From NCBI GenBank assembly GCA_044238845.1, contig JBIICN010000003.1, positions 94,971-158,970 on the forward strand: a DNA stretch of 64,000 nucleotides, written 5' to 3'. Made by a program: the position numbers and the translations under genes. The notes below the pieces were generated by a model, which saw only the letters and a program-made list of their open reading frames with translations, was not told where the DNA came from and ran no database searches. Source of the stretch: UBA4416 sp044238845 (GTDB taxonomy: Bacteria > Bacteroidota > Bacteroidia > B-17B0 > Aurantibacillaceae). Below, piece after piece: positions 16,200 through 24,404 of this stretch. Every line of letters begins with the position of its first letter. Positions within the stretch are counted from its first letter, which is position 1.

Positions 16200-16769
16200 T
16201 TATGATATTAAGTTGACTACATTATTTTTAACTACTTCAATTATACTTTTAGATACTGTTTCACTTACAATTCCACTTGTAGTCATTTCTATTGCTGTTC
16301 CTATAAATTGCCTATGCCATTTTTTCTTTCCTAAATAATAAAGTTCCTTTAGCTCTTCAATATCCTTAGTTATTTGGTCGTAAATTATCTGCTGGCCGTC
16401 TTTCAATGTTTGAATTTCTTCAAGAATTTTATCAAGCTTTGAATCTGCTTCCTGTTTATCTTCTGAAGTAAAAGTATCGTCATTTATAACTATTCCAAGT
16501 TTTTTTAATTCATTTCCTAAAAAATACGAAATAGATTCATGTGAAAAATTAGTAAGACAATGCTCTTCATCTTTGCAAACTAATTTATGCTTATTATACT
16601 CCGTTTGATTTCCGTCTAATACAATATTTAAATACTTTATTTTATCTGGTTGGTCGTCTATTTCATATAATTTATTTTTTACATCATTTATTACTACTTT
16701 ATATTCTGATGTCCCTCCTGAAATATTATATTTAACGAAATCCTCTGCCATTTTTTTTATTAAGTCCAT
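16200..16769 (-). CDS. Coiled-coil protein of unknown function
   Basis: About 189 residues from ATG at 16769; the frame runs to 16808, but that extension passes through a hairpin. The N-terminal 95 residues are mixed alpha/beta with a Cys-x5-Cys pair. Residues about 110-150 are a Lys/Glu-rich coiled coil (Lys-Leu-Asp-Lys-Ile-Leu-Glu-Glu-Ile). After Lys-Lys-Lys-Trp-His-Arg, the last 30 residues are weakly hydrophobic and Ser/Val-rich. I do not recognise the family. It follows a 69-residue cysteine-containing protein gene on the same strand and probably forms a two-gene unit with it. Confidence 0.72.
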   Translation of the reverse strand: MDLIKKMAEDFVKYNISGGTSEYKVVINDVKNKLYEIDDQPDKIKYLNIVLDGNQTEYNKHKLVCKDEEHCLTNFSHESISYFLGNELKKLGIVINDDTFTSEDKQEADSKLDKILEEIQTLKDGQQIIYDQITKDIEELKELYYLGKKKWHRQFIGTAIEMTTSGIVSETVSKSIIEVVKNNVVNLIS

Positions 16770-16789
16770 TTTGTCTTTTTGTTTTAATA

Positions 16790-16816
16790 ACCTCCCTTTG
16801 AAATACAAAGGGAGGT
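16790..16816 (-). other. Hairpin between two minus-strand genes
   Basis: ACCTCCCTTTG (16790-16800) and CAAAGGGAGGT (16806-16816) form a perfect 11-bp stem with loop AAATA, 21 bases before the ATG at 16769. No T-tract follows, so it is more likely a leader or processing hairpin than a terminator. The AGGGAGGT arm lies too far from the start to be its ribosome binding site. Confidence 0.6.
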
Positions 16817-16842
16817 CAGATTTCTACTATTTCATTAAACTA

Positions 16843-17052
16843 CTAACGACCACTTAAGGCATTTCTCAATTCACTCTCTGCATAGTCTTTTGTAGCTTTT
16901 GCAATTACTTTCTTAATATTTTCCTTGAAGGAATCGCAACAACAACTAAAACTAAGTTTATCTCCAGTGGTTTTAACTTCTGTTAGTTGATTATGTTCAA
17001 TGCATCTCATGCCATTGATTTTACTTTTGATAGTATTATTTAGTTTATTCAT
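16843..17052 (-). CDS. Small cysteine/histidine protein, possible zinc site
   Basis: A 69-residue protein beginning Met-Asn-Lys-Leu-Asn. It carries Cys17-x2-His20 and a Cys37-Cys38-Cys39 triplet separated by a short beta-like stretch, which could bind one zinc ion. The C-terminal half is helical and ends Gly-Arg. No signal peptide is present. I do not recognise a named family. It is 73 bases upstream of the coiled-coil gene on the same strand, with a hairpin between them. Confidence 0.68.
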   Translation of the reverse strand: MNKLNNTIKSKINGMRCIEHNQLTEVKTTGDKLSFSCCCDSFKENIKKVIAKATKDYAESELRNALSGR

Positions 17053-17410
17053 TTCTTAAATTTTAAATTATTATGTATTGTCTCTTTCAAGACATAGGGG
17101 TATATCTTCCAATCAAAAACAAATTAATTGCTCTCAAAAGGACGTAGTACGCCATAATTCACAGTTTTGCGAATACTCTATGATTGTGTTGAAATCTTTC
17201 CCAGAATTTTGGTTCGGCGTGTTGCCTAATACAAATAAAATTTATTTATTTGTGAAGTAATAAGAAAGGAAGCAAACCTTGAATTATTTCTAACTAAAAA
17301 AACCTCTCACCGTTTTTTTTAAATTGAACCAGGGGCATGTCTTCTGGTTTTTTTGTTGCTTTATTTTTTATTTTAAAGGTTAATATTTCTAATTTTAATA
17401 TTCTCTTTCA
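17053..17410. other. Intergenic region without a recognised gene
   Basis: AT-rich, with runs of A and T. A 60-codon frame on the plus strand has no family-like features, and I see no RNA gene or clear promoter here. Confidence 0.5.
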
Positions 17411-17445
17411 AAAAAAAGCCTCTCATTAATTTCAGAGAGGCCTTT
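17411..17445 (-). terminator. Terminator after nrdA
   Basis: GCCTCTC (17418-17424) pairs with GAGAGGC (17435-17441) around a 10-base loop, followed on the minus strand by eight T residues. It lies 31 bases after the nrdA stop. Confidence 0.75.
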
Positions 17446-17475
17446 CTTCAGGGTTAAACTTATTTTCTTTTTATT

Positions 17476-19887
17476 TTAAGATCCGCAAGCTTCGCAAGCA
17501 TCTGGATTATCTAATGAACAAGATAATTGTGCTTGTTGCTCTTCGTAGCTTAATACGTGAGCTTGTCCGCGTTCTACTAATAATTGATCTTCGTTTCCTA
17601 ATACTGGTACAGATAAAGCTGCTTGATCTACTGTAAACTTAATAGCGTCTGCTGCTGCTTTTGTACGTAAGTAGTACATACCTGTTTTTAATCCTTTTTT
17701 CCAAGCATAAAAATGTGCTGAAGATAATTTAGCAAAGTTTGCATCTTGGATAAACAAGTTTAATGATTGAGATTGACAGATGTATGCTCCACGGTCAGCA
17801 GCCATATCAATAATTGTACGTTGTTTAATTTCCCAAACTGTTTTGTAAATATCTTTAATATTTTGAGGAATCTCAGGAATGTTTTGTACTGAACCATTAG
17901 CTGCAATGATTTTGTTTTTCAAGGCATCATTCCACATACCTAATTTTACTAAGTCACGTAATAAGTGTTTGTTTACTACTGCAAACTCACCTGATAATAC
18001 ACGACGGCTATAAATGTTTGATGTATATGGTTCAAAACATTCGTTATTACCTAAAATTTGTGATGTAGAAGCTGTTGGCATTGGTGCTAATAACAATGAG
18101 TTACGTACGCCATGTTTTTTCACTTCTTCTTTTAATACATCCCATTCCCAACGTGGGCTTGGTGTTACACCCCACATATCAAATTGCATAATACCTTTTG
18201 ATAATGGAGAACCTGGATAAGATTCGTAGTAACCATCTTTAATTGCTAAGTCTTTAGATGCAGTCATTGAAGCGTAATAAATCGTTTCAAAAATTTCAGC
18301 ATTTAATTTTTTAGCTTCTTCACTTTCAAAAGGGAAACGCATTAAAATAAATGCATCTGCTAAACCTTGCACACCTAAACCAATTGGACGGTGACGCATG
18401 TTTGAATTGCGAGCCTCAGGAATTGGGTAGTAGTTACGGTCAATAACTTTATTTAAGTTTTTAGTGATAGTATAAGTGACATCAAATAATTTTTGGTGAT
18501 CAAATGTGCCTTCTTTCTCATCTACAAAACGAGGTAATGCAATAGATGCTAAGTTACAAACAGCAACCTCATCAGGGCTAGTGTATTCAACAATCTCCGT
18601 ACATAAGTTACTAGATTGAATAGTACCTAAGTGAGATTGGTTTGATTTTAAGTTACAAGCATCTTTGTATAACATGTATGGGTTACCAGTTTCGATTTGC
18701 GAATCGATAATTGCTGCCCATAATTCACGTGCTGGAATTTGTTTACGGAATTTTCCTTCTTCTTCGTATTTAGTATATAATGCTTCAAACTCTGCACCGT
18801 GAGATGTATATAATCCTGGACACTCGTTAGGACACATTAAACTCCAAGTTCCTTCTGCTTCAACACGCTTCATGAATAAATCTGGAATCCATAACGCTGT
18901 AAATAAATCACGCGCACGCATTTCTTCTTTACCATGGTTTTTACGAATATCTAAAAACTCATAAATATCAGCATGCCAAGGCTCTAAGTAAACAGCGATA
19001 GAACCTTTACGTTTTCCACCACCTTGATCAACGTAACGAGCTGTTTCGTTGAATACTTTTAACATTGGCAAAATACCATTTGATGTACCATTAGTTCCTT
19101 TAATATAAGAACCAGTAGCACGTACTTTATGAATAGCTAAACCAATACCTCCAGCAGATTGAGAAATACGAGCACATTGTTTTAATGTATCATAAATTCC
19201 ATCAATACTATCATCTTTTGCTTGTAATAAGAAACAAGAACTCATTTGTGGTTTTGGCGTACCAGCATTAAATAAAGTAGGAGTTGCATGTGTAAACCAA
19301 CGCTCGCTCATTAAGTTGTAAGTCTCAATAGCAGAAGCAATATCTTCTTTGTGTATACCAATTGATACACGCATTAACATATGTTGAGGGCGCTCAGTAA
19401 CTTTACCGTGAGTTCTTAATAAATAAGAACGCTCTAAAGTTTTAAAACCAAAATAATCGTAACCAAAATCTCTATCGTAAATAATAGAAGAATCTAATAA
19501 TTGCGCATTCTTCATTACAATTTCATAAACGTCATCGGCAATTAATGATGCTTTTTGATTTGTTTTTGGATCTACATAATTATATAATATCTCAATTGTT
19601 TTTGAGAATGATTTAATTGTGTTTTTGTGTAAGTTACTTACTGCAATACGAGATGCTAATAAAGCATAATCAGGATGCTTAGTGGTTAACGACGCCGCTG
19701 TTTCAGCAGCTAAGTTATCTAAATCAATTGTGTGAACGCCATCATACACACCATCAATTACTTTTTTTGCTACTTGAATAGGATCTACGTGGTTTGGATC
19801 TAAGCCGTAGCTAAGCTTTTGAACGCGTGCTGTGATTTTGTCAAACTTCACAGTCTCTTGAGTGCCATCTCTTTTTATTACAAACAT
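17476..19887 (-). CDS. nrdA: Ribonucleoside-diphosphate reductase, class I alpha subunit
   Basis: An 803-residue catalytic subunit that reduces ribonucleoside diphosphates to deoxy forms using a radical relayed from the beta subunit. The N-terminal 90 residues are an ATP-cone (Phe-Val-Ile-Lys-Arg-Asp-Gly), which gives overall allosteric control by ATP/dATP. The active-site region shows Ser-Ser-Cys-Phe-Leu, Ser-Asn-Leu-Cys-Thr-Glu-Ile and Val-Cys-Asn-Leu-Ala-Ser. The C-terminal tail carries the thioredoxin-linked pair Cys798-x2-Cys801. The beta subunit gene lies 284 bases upstream on the same strand. A terminator follows. Confidence 0.97.
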   Translation of the reverse strand: MFVIKRDGTQETVKFDKITARVQKLSYGLDPNHVDPIQVAKKVIDGVYDGVHTIDLDNLAAETAASLTTKHPDYALLASRIAVSNLHKNTIKSFSKTIEILYNYVDPKTNQKASLIADDVYEIVMKNAQLLDSSIIYDRDFGYDYFGFKTLERSYLLRTHGKVTERPQHMLMRVSIGIHKEDIASAIETYNLMSERWFTHATPTLFNAGTPKPQMSSCFLLQAKDDSIDGIYDTLKQCARISQSAGGIGLAIHKVRATGSYIKGTNGTSNGILPMLKVFNETARYVDQGGGKRKGSIAVYLEPWHADIYEFLDIRKNHGKEEMRARDLFTALWIPDLFMKRVEAEGTWSLMCPNECPGLYTSHGAEFEALYTKYEEEGKFRKQIPARELWAAIIDSQIETGNPYMLYKDACNLKSNQSHLGTIQSSNLCTEIVEYTSPDEVAVCNLASIALPRFVDEKEGTFDHQKLFDVTYTITKNLNKVIDRNYYPIPEARNSNMRHRPIGLGVQGLADAFILMRFPFESEEAKKLNAEIFETIYYASMTASKDLAIKDGYYESYPGSPLSKGIMQFDMWGVTPSPRWEWDVLKEEVKKHGVRNSLLLAPMPTASTSQILGNNECFEPYTSNIYSRRVLSGEFAVVNKHLLRDLVKLGMWNDALKNKIIAANGSVQNIPEIPQNIKDIYKTVWEIKQRTIIDMAADRGAYICQSQSLNLFIQDANFAKLSSAHFYAWKKGLKTGMYYLRTKAAADAIKFTVDQAALSVPVLGNEDQLLVERGQAHVLSYEEQQAQLSCSLDNPDACEACGS

Positions 19888-20171
19888 TGCCTTTAGTTTT
19901 TAATTGGTTTTACTTTAGTTTTTGAGTATTGTTTTCGTTACAACAAGTTATAACTATAATCGTCTTTTTTTACTTTCGCCACCACTTGATATTAACAAAG
20001 TGACGGTTAATTATTTCTTTCCTTTATTTGCTAGGCCGCAAGCGACGTAACAAAAATTTAACATTTAATGAACGTGTTTCTGGAGGCTAAGATTCCCTTA
20101 CAAGATTTACACCTTGTTCAATGATTTTCAGCGAGATACGAAATAGGGAATTTAACCGATGAATTTTTTAA
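19888..20171 (-). other. nrdB-nrdA intergenic leader with possible RNA structure
   Basis: This 284-bp gap is more GC-rich and less A/T-run-like than other gaps. A closing pair ATTCCCT (20092-20098) / AGGGAAT (20145-20151) encloses a smaller pair ACAAG (20100-20104) / CTTGT (20113-20117). It could be a leader RNA controlling nrdA separately from nrdB. I cannot match it to a known riboswitch class; in particular no B12-box is seen. Confidence 0.35.
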
Positions 20172-21143
20172 CTAAAAATCTTCATCTAAATTAAACACGT
20201 TATTTTCTTCTTTATTGTTCATCACACCAGATTTTTGGTATTCAGCCACACGTTTTTCGAAGAAATTTGTTTTGCCTTGTAACGAAATCATCTCCATAAA
20301 ATCAAATGGATTTGAAGCGTTATAGAATTTATCGCAACCTAATGCTAATAATAATCTATCAGCGCAAAACTCAATATATTGACACATTAAGTCAGAGTTC
20401 ATTCCAATTAAACGCACTGGAATAGCATCCGACACAAATTCTTTTTCAATTATTACAGCGTCTGTAATAATTTGAGTTACTTGTTCTTTTGGTAATTTAT
20501 TTTTTACATGGTTAGTATATAATAAACAAGCAAAATCACAGTGTAAGCCTTCGTCGCGAGAAATTAACTCGTTACTAAAACTTAATCCTGGCATTAAACC
20601 ACGTTTTTTTAACCAGAAAATTGAACAGAAAGAACCAGAGAAGAAAATTCCTTCAACTGCTGCAAAAGCAATTAAACGCTCTGCAAAACTTCCGTTACCA
20701 ATCCATCTTAAAGCCCAGTCAGCTTTTTTACCTACACATGGCACAGTATCAACCGCGTGTAATAATTTATCTTTTTCAACTGGATCTTTAATATAAGTAT
20801 CAATTAATAAAGAATAGGTTTCTGAGTGAATGTTTTCCATCATAATTTGGAAACCATAAAAACAGCGAGCCTCAGGATATTGAACTTCATTTAAGAAGTT
20901 AATCGCTAAGTTCTCATTAACAATACCATCACTTGCAGCAAAAAAAGCTAAAACATGTTTTACAAAGTGACGCTCGTTGTCATTTAACTTATTATTCCAA
21001 TCACTTACGTCATTAGATAAGTCAATTTCTTCTGCCGTCCAAAAACTTGCTTCTGATTTTTTATAAAATTCCCAAATATCATTGTATTTGATTGGGAATA
21101 AAACAAAGCGGTCTTTGTTTTCTGCTAGTATCGGTTCATTCAT
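20172..21143 (-). CDS. nrdB: Ribonucleoside-diphosphate reductase, class I beta subunit
   Basis: A 323-residue di-iron/radical subunit, the usual length. Metal ligands visible are Asp41, Glu103 and His106 (Glu-x2-His), with the later Glu and the Glu-x2-His of Arg-Asp-Glu-Gly-Leu-His. The radical tyrosine position, four residues after the first His, is Tyr110, so a tyrosyl-radical class Ia-type enzyme is expected. It generates the radical and passes it to NrdA. The gene precedes nrdA in the same direction, with a 284-base gap. Confidence 0.96.
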   Translation of the reverse strand: MNEPILAENKDRFVLFPIKYNDIWEFYKKSEASFWTAEEIDLSNDVSDWNNKLNDNERHFVKHVLAFFAASDGIVNENLAINFLNEVQYPEARCFYGFQIMMENIHSETYSLLIDTYIKDPVEKDKLLHAVDTVPCVGKKADWALRWIGNGSFAERLIAFAAVEGIFFSGSFCSIFWLKKRGLMPGLSFSNELISRDEGLHCDFACLLYTNHVKNKLPKEQVTQIITDAVIIEKEFVSDAIPVRLIGMNSDLMCQYIEFCADRLLLALGCDKFYNASNPFDFMEMISLQGKTNFFEKRVAEYQKSGVMNNKEENNVFNLDEDF

Positions 21144-21165
21144 AGTCGTTTCTTTATATATAAAT

Positions 21166-21183
21166 CTCTTAAAAATTTAAGAG
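21166..21183 (-). promoter_or_regulatory. Palindrome upstream of nrdB
   Basis: CTCTTAAA-AA-TTTAAGAG is a perfect 8-bp palindrome 23 bases before the nrdB start. It may be an operator or a leader hairpin. The rest of the 538-bp gap 21144-21681 is AT-rich; I see no gene in it and no clear NrdR box. Confidence 0.35.
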
Positions 21184-21647
21184 AATAATTGTTGCACAGT
21201 TCGTTCTACAAATCTGATTAAAAATGATTGGATTTTTAGAAAATGAAATTAACATTCAGACTGTTTTTTTAACATTGAGAAATTAACAGCAATCGTTAAT
21301 AACTGGCTAATTTGCTTATGTATCAAGCAATTAAAGAAAATATAAAAAATAGTGAAAAAAAATTGTGCGTTGTATTTATTTTTTTGTTAAGGGGGCATAA
21401 AATTTCATCTTTTTAACATTCTATGCGTGCTTGAAATGCTTATAAACATTATGTTTTTGAGCATTTATCACTTGTGTCTAATCAAAATTTAATCGAGGTT
21501 TTAATTTAACTGGTCTTGTAAAAAATTAATTGATAAAATCACCTGAAGTATATTTCTATTGAATCATATTGTTTTTTAGTTACTACTTGAAAATATCTGT
21601 GGATTCACTTTTTTAGTCAATTTATATGGTAAATACTAAAAAAGTGC

Positions 21648-21655
21648 TATTTTTG
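21648..21655 (+). promoter_or_regulatory. -7 element for the DUF5606 gene
   Basis: TATTTTTG matches TAnnTTTG and ends 26 bases before the ATG at 21682, a good distance for a short leader. No clear -33 TTG is visible. Confidence 0.45.
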
Positions 21656-21681
21656 TTATCTAAAATTTTTAAAAAAGAACG

Positions 21682-22230
21682 ATGATTGATTTAACAGGAA
21701 TTATTGCCATTAGCGGACAACCAGGATTATATAAAGTGGTTGCTCAATCTAAAAACGGAATTATTGTAGAAGGATTAGCAGATAAAAAACGCACTTCTAT
21801 TAGCTCAACAGCTAAAGTAAGCTCATTAGAAGACATTAGCATGTTTACTACTGGCGAAGATAAACCAGTGGCAGAAATCATGAAAGCTATTTTTGATAAA
21901 GAAAAAGGTGGAGCGAGTATTGATGCAAAAGCCGACGACAAAACAGTTGTTGCTTATTTTGCAGCAGTTTTACCTGATTATGATAAAGAGCGTGTTTACA
22001 CAAGTAATATGCGTAAATTATTTACTTGGTATAATGCTTTACAAACTTCTGGTAACTTAAAAGTAAAAGAAGCTGAAACAAAAGAAGAATCTGCTGAAAA
22101 GAAAATTGTAAAAGCAGCTACTGAGAAAAAAGCAGCAGCGAAAAAAACGGCTACTAAAGATACTACTAAAACAAAAACAAGCACAGGTGTTAAAAAAACA
22201 GCTGGTGTTAGAAAAACTGGTGTAGCTTAA
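21682..22230 (+). CDS. DUF5606 domain protein with Lys/Ala/Thr-rich tail
   Basis: A 182-residue protein. Residues 1-135 match the DUF5606 domain of Bacteroidota, beginning Met-Ile-Asp-Leu-Thr-Gly-Ile-Ile-Ala-Ile-Ser-Gly. From about residue 136 the protein is a low-complexity tail of Lys, Ala and Thr, similar to basic histone H1-like tails, which suggests contact with nucleic acid. Function is unknown; the domain is widely conserved in the phylum, often next to housekeeping genes. It has its own -7 element and a strong terminator. Confidence 0.9.
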   Translation: MIDLTGIIAISGQPGLYKVVAQSKNGIIVEGLADKKRTSISSTAKVSSLEDISMFTTGEDKPVAEIMKAIFDKEKGGASIDAKADDKTVVAYFAAVLPDYDKERVYTSNMRKLFTWYNALQTSGNLKVKEAETKEESAEKKIVKAATEKKAAAKKTATKDTTKTKTSTGVKKTAGVRKTGVA

Positions 22231-22250
22231 TTAGCTTACTTATATTTATT

Positions 22251-22280
22251 AAAAGCCCTTTCGAAAGAGAGGGCTTTTTT
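22251..22280 (+). terminator. Terminator after the DUF5606 gene
   Basis: AAAAGCCC (22251-22258) and GGGCTTTT (22271-22278) form the stem, with a loop that can itself pair (TTTCGAAA), followed by T residues on the plus strand. Confidence 0.82.
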
Positions 22281-22306
22281 ATTGCTTAGAAATATAGATT
22301 TAAAGA

Positions 22307-22570
22307 TTTGGGCGTGTTCCGCCAGCTGGCGGACACGGGCTTTCGGCACTCGCTTTTTTATCACGCCAAGGCGTGATAAAAAGAGCTCAGACAAATGCCT
22401 CAATCCCTCACGCAATATAAGTTTCAAAAAATCGGAGGTTACACTTCGAATGATAATGTAAGCCCTGCGTGAGGGATTGAAGTGAAAAGCCCACAACCAT
22501 GAGGAACGAATGGCGAGGACTTGTAACGAAAAGCCCGACCCCGCTGCCTCTTCGCGGGGACACGCCCAAA
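22307..22570. mobile_element. 264-bp structured element with terminal inverted repeats
   Basis: The ends read TTTGGGCGTGTTCC and, inverted, TTTGGGCGTGTCCC (13 of 14 match). The element is clearly more GC-rich than its surroundings. Inside are three strong hairpins: 22355-22382 (13-bp arms), 22401-22413 with 22467-22479 (13-bp arms), and 22539-22544 with 22554-22559 (6-bp arms). It has no convincing gene; minus-strand frames across it are products of the repeat. It behaves like a MITE or a large intergenic repeat. It sits between a terminator and the pepF gene. Confidence 0.7.
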
Positions 22571-22635
22571 TGTTTTTGATTATCAATTGGCAAATTATTA
22601 ATAAACGCTTATCTTCAATGCATAAAACAAACATT

Positions 22636-24327
22636 ATGGAACGCCATTATATTTCAAAAGATTTTAGAGTTAGCAATTGGGAAAACCTAAAACCATTATT
22701 TGAAGAATTAAAAAACAGATCAATCAATTCGGTTGCCGAATTAAAACAATGGATGCGCGACCATAGTGAATTAGAGGCCGTATTAAACGAAGATGGCGCT
22801 TGGCGTTACATCAAAATGACATGCAATACGCAAAACGAAGAATTGCAAGAATCGTTTAATTATTTTGTGACAGAAATTGAACCACATATTTCGCCATACA
22901 GCAATGATTTAAATAAAAAATTAATTGATTGCCCTTTTATTGACCAATTAGAAAAAGATACTTACTTCGTTTATGTACGTGGTGTTAAAAAAAGTATTGA
23001 ATTATACCGCGAAGAAAACATTGCTTTAAATACTGAGTTACGCCAAAAAGAACAAGAGTATGGCAATATTTCAGCGGCACAAACCATTACTTACAATAAA
23101 GAAGAAATTACTTTACAAAAAGCTGCGACCTATTTTAAAAGTAATGATAGAACTTTACGTGAAAGTATTTATCATCAAATACAAAAACGTAGAGCTGAAG
23201 ATGAAACTGAATTAAACAAACTGTATGATGAATTAATTGCATTACGTCATCAAGTGGCTTTAAACACAGGATTTAAAAACTATAGAGATTACAAACACGA
23301 AGAGTTAGGTCGTTTTGATTATAGTGTACAAGACTGTTACAATTTTCAAGATGCCATACAACAACATATTGTTCCTCTTGTGAAACAAAATGAGCAAGCT
23401 CGTAAAGATGCTCTAAAATTAGATATTTACAGACCTTGGGATAAAGAGGTGGATGCGGAAGGTAAAGAACCGTTAAAACCTTTTACTACGGGCGCTGATT
23501 TAGCAGAAAAAACCATTGCTTGCTTCAATACAATCGACCCATATTTTGCAGAGTGTATTACTACCATGCAAGACATGAAACGTTTGGATTTAGAATCACG
23601 CATTGGAAAAGCGCCAGGTGGATATAATTATCCCTTAATGGAAACCGATGTGCCTTTTATTTTTATGAATGCCGTAGGTTTACACCGCGATATGGTAACC
23701 ATGGTTCACGAAGGCGGACACGCCGTACATGCCTTTTTAGCAGCTGATTTAGAATTAACCGAATTTAAAAGTACACCAAGTGAAGTGGCAGAATTGGCTA
23801 GTATGAGTATGGAATTAATTAGTATGGAACATTGGGAAGCTTTCTTCCCAAATCCAGAAGATTATAAACGTGCGAAGAAAGAACAATTAAATGATGTATT
23901 AAAAGGTTTACCTTGGATTGCTTCCATTGATAAATATCAACATTGGATTTATACCAACCCAAAGCATACCTTAGAAGAACGTTATGCTTATTGGATGCAA
24001 ATTAGTAAAGACTTTGGTACTGGCGTTGTTGATTACACGGGATTAGAAAATAATTTACAACGCTCATGGCAAGCACAATTGCATTTATACGAAGTACCAT
24101 TTTATTATATAGAATATGGTATGGCGCAGTTAGGTGCTATTGCGATGTGGCGCAGCTATAAACAAAATCCTAAACAAGCTTTAGCTAATTACAAAAAAGC
24201 ATTATCGTTAGGATACTTAAAAACCATTCCTGAATTATACGCTGCTGCAGGAATTAAATTTGATTTCTCGCCAGCTTATGTAAAAGAGTTAGCTGACTTT
24301 GTGAGAAGCGAGTATGAGAAATTATAA
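22636..24327 (+). CDS. pepF: M3 family oligoendopeptidase F-like metallopeptidase
   Basis: A 563-residue cytoplasmic zinc peptidase that cleaves short peptides. The M3 signature His358-Glu-Gly-Gly-His362 is visible, with the third ligand region Glu-Val-Ala-Glu-Leu-Ala-Ser about 28 residues later. I chose ATG at 22636 (Met-Glu-Arg-His-Tyr); the frame extends upstream into the 264-bp repeat, which is not coding, and an ATG at 22618 is also possible. The length and the alpha-helical N-terminal region fit the PepF branch. It is a single gene bounded by repeats. Confidence 0.93.
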   Translation: MERHYISKDFRVSNWENLKPLFEELKNRSINSVAELKQWMRDHSELEAVLNEDGAWRYIKMTCNTQNEELQESFNYFVTEIEPHISPYSNDLNKKLIDCPFIDQLEKDTYFVYVRGVKKSIELYREENIALNTELRQKEQEYGNISAAQTITYNKEEITLQKAATYFKSNDRTLRESIYHQIQKRRAEDETELNKLYDELIALRHQVALNTGFKNYRDYKHEELGRFDYSVQDCYNFQDAIQQHIVPLVKQNEQARKDALKLDIYRPWDKEVDAEGKEPLKPFTTGADLAEKTIACFNTIDPYFAECITTMQDMKRLDLESRIGKAPGGYNYPLMETDVPFIFMNAVGLHRDMVTMVHEGGHAVHAFLAADLELTEFKSTPSEVAELASMSMELISMEHWEAFFPNPEDYKRAKKEQLNDVLKGLPWIASIDKYQHWIYTNPKHTLEERYAYWMQISKDFGTGVVDYTGLENNLQRSWQAQLHLYEVPFYYIEYGMAQLGAIAMWRSYKQNPKQALANYKKALSLGYLKTIPELYAAAGIKFDFSPAYVKELADFVRSEYEKL

Positions 24328-24337
24328 TTAAAAAAAG

Positions 24338-24396
24338 TTCTCGACTCCGCTCGAACTGACAAACATTTTATCTGTCACTTCGAGCGTAGTCGAGAA
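24338..24396. repeat. Inverted repeat between convergent genes
   Basis: Two 24-base arms (24338-24361 and 24373-24396; core CTCGACTCCGCTCGAA) pair with two mismatches around an 11-base loop. It may act as a bidirectional terminator for pepF and cphA. A left-half copy occurs at 32533-32564. Confidence 0.8.
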
Positions 24397-24404
24397 GCTA
24401 TAAT

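Noticed and set aside
17078..17260. 60-residue plus-strand frame in the gap before nrdA's terminator
   Set aside because: No ribosome binding site, no family-like motif, and it lies in a low-complexity gap.
19888..20171. Cobalamin or known riboswitch before nrdA
   Set aside because: I could not find the conserved B12-box or another known aptamer core, so I list only a possible structured leader.
22236..22634. Two minus-strand frames across the 264-bp element
   Set aside because: They are made by the hairpins and repeats of the element and have no protein-like composition.
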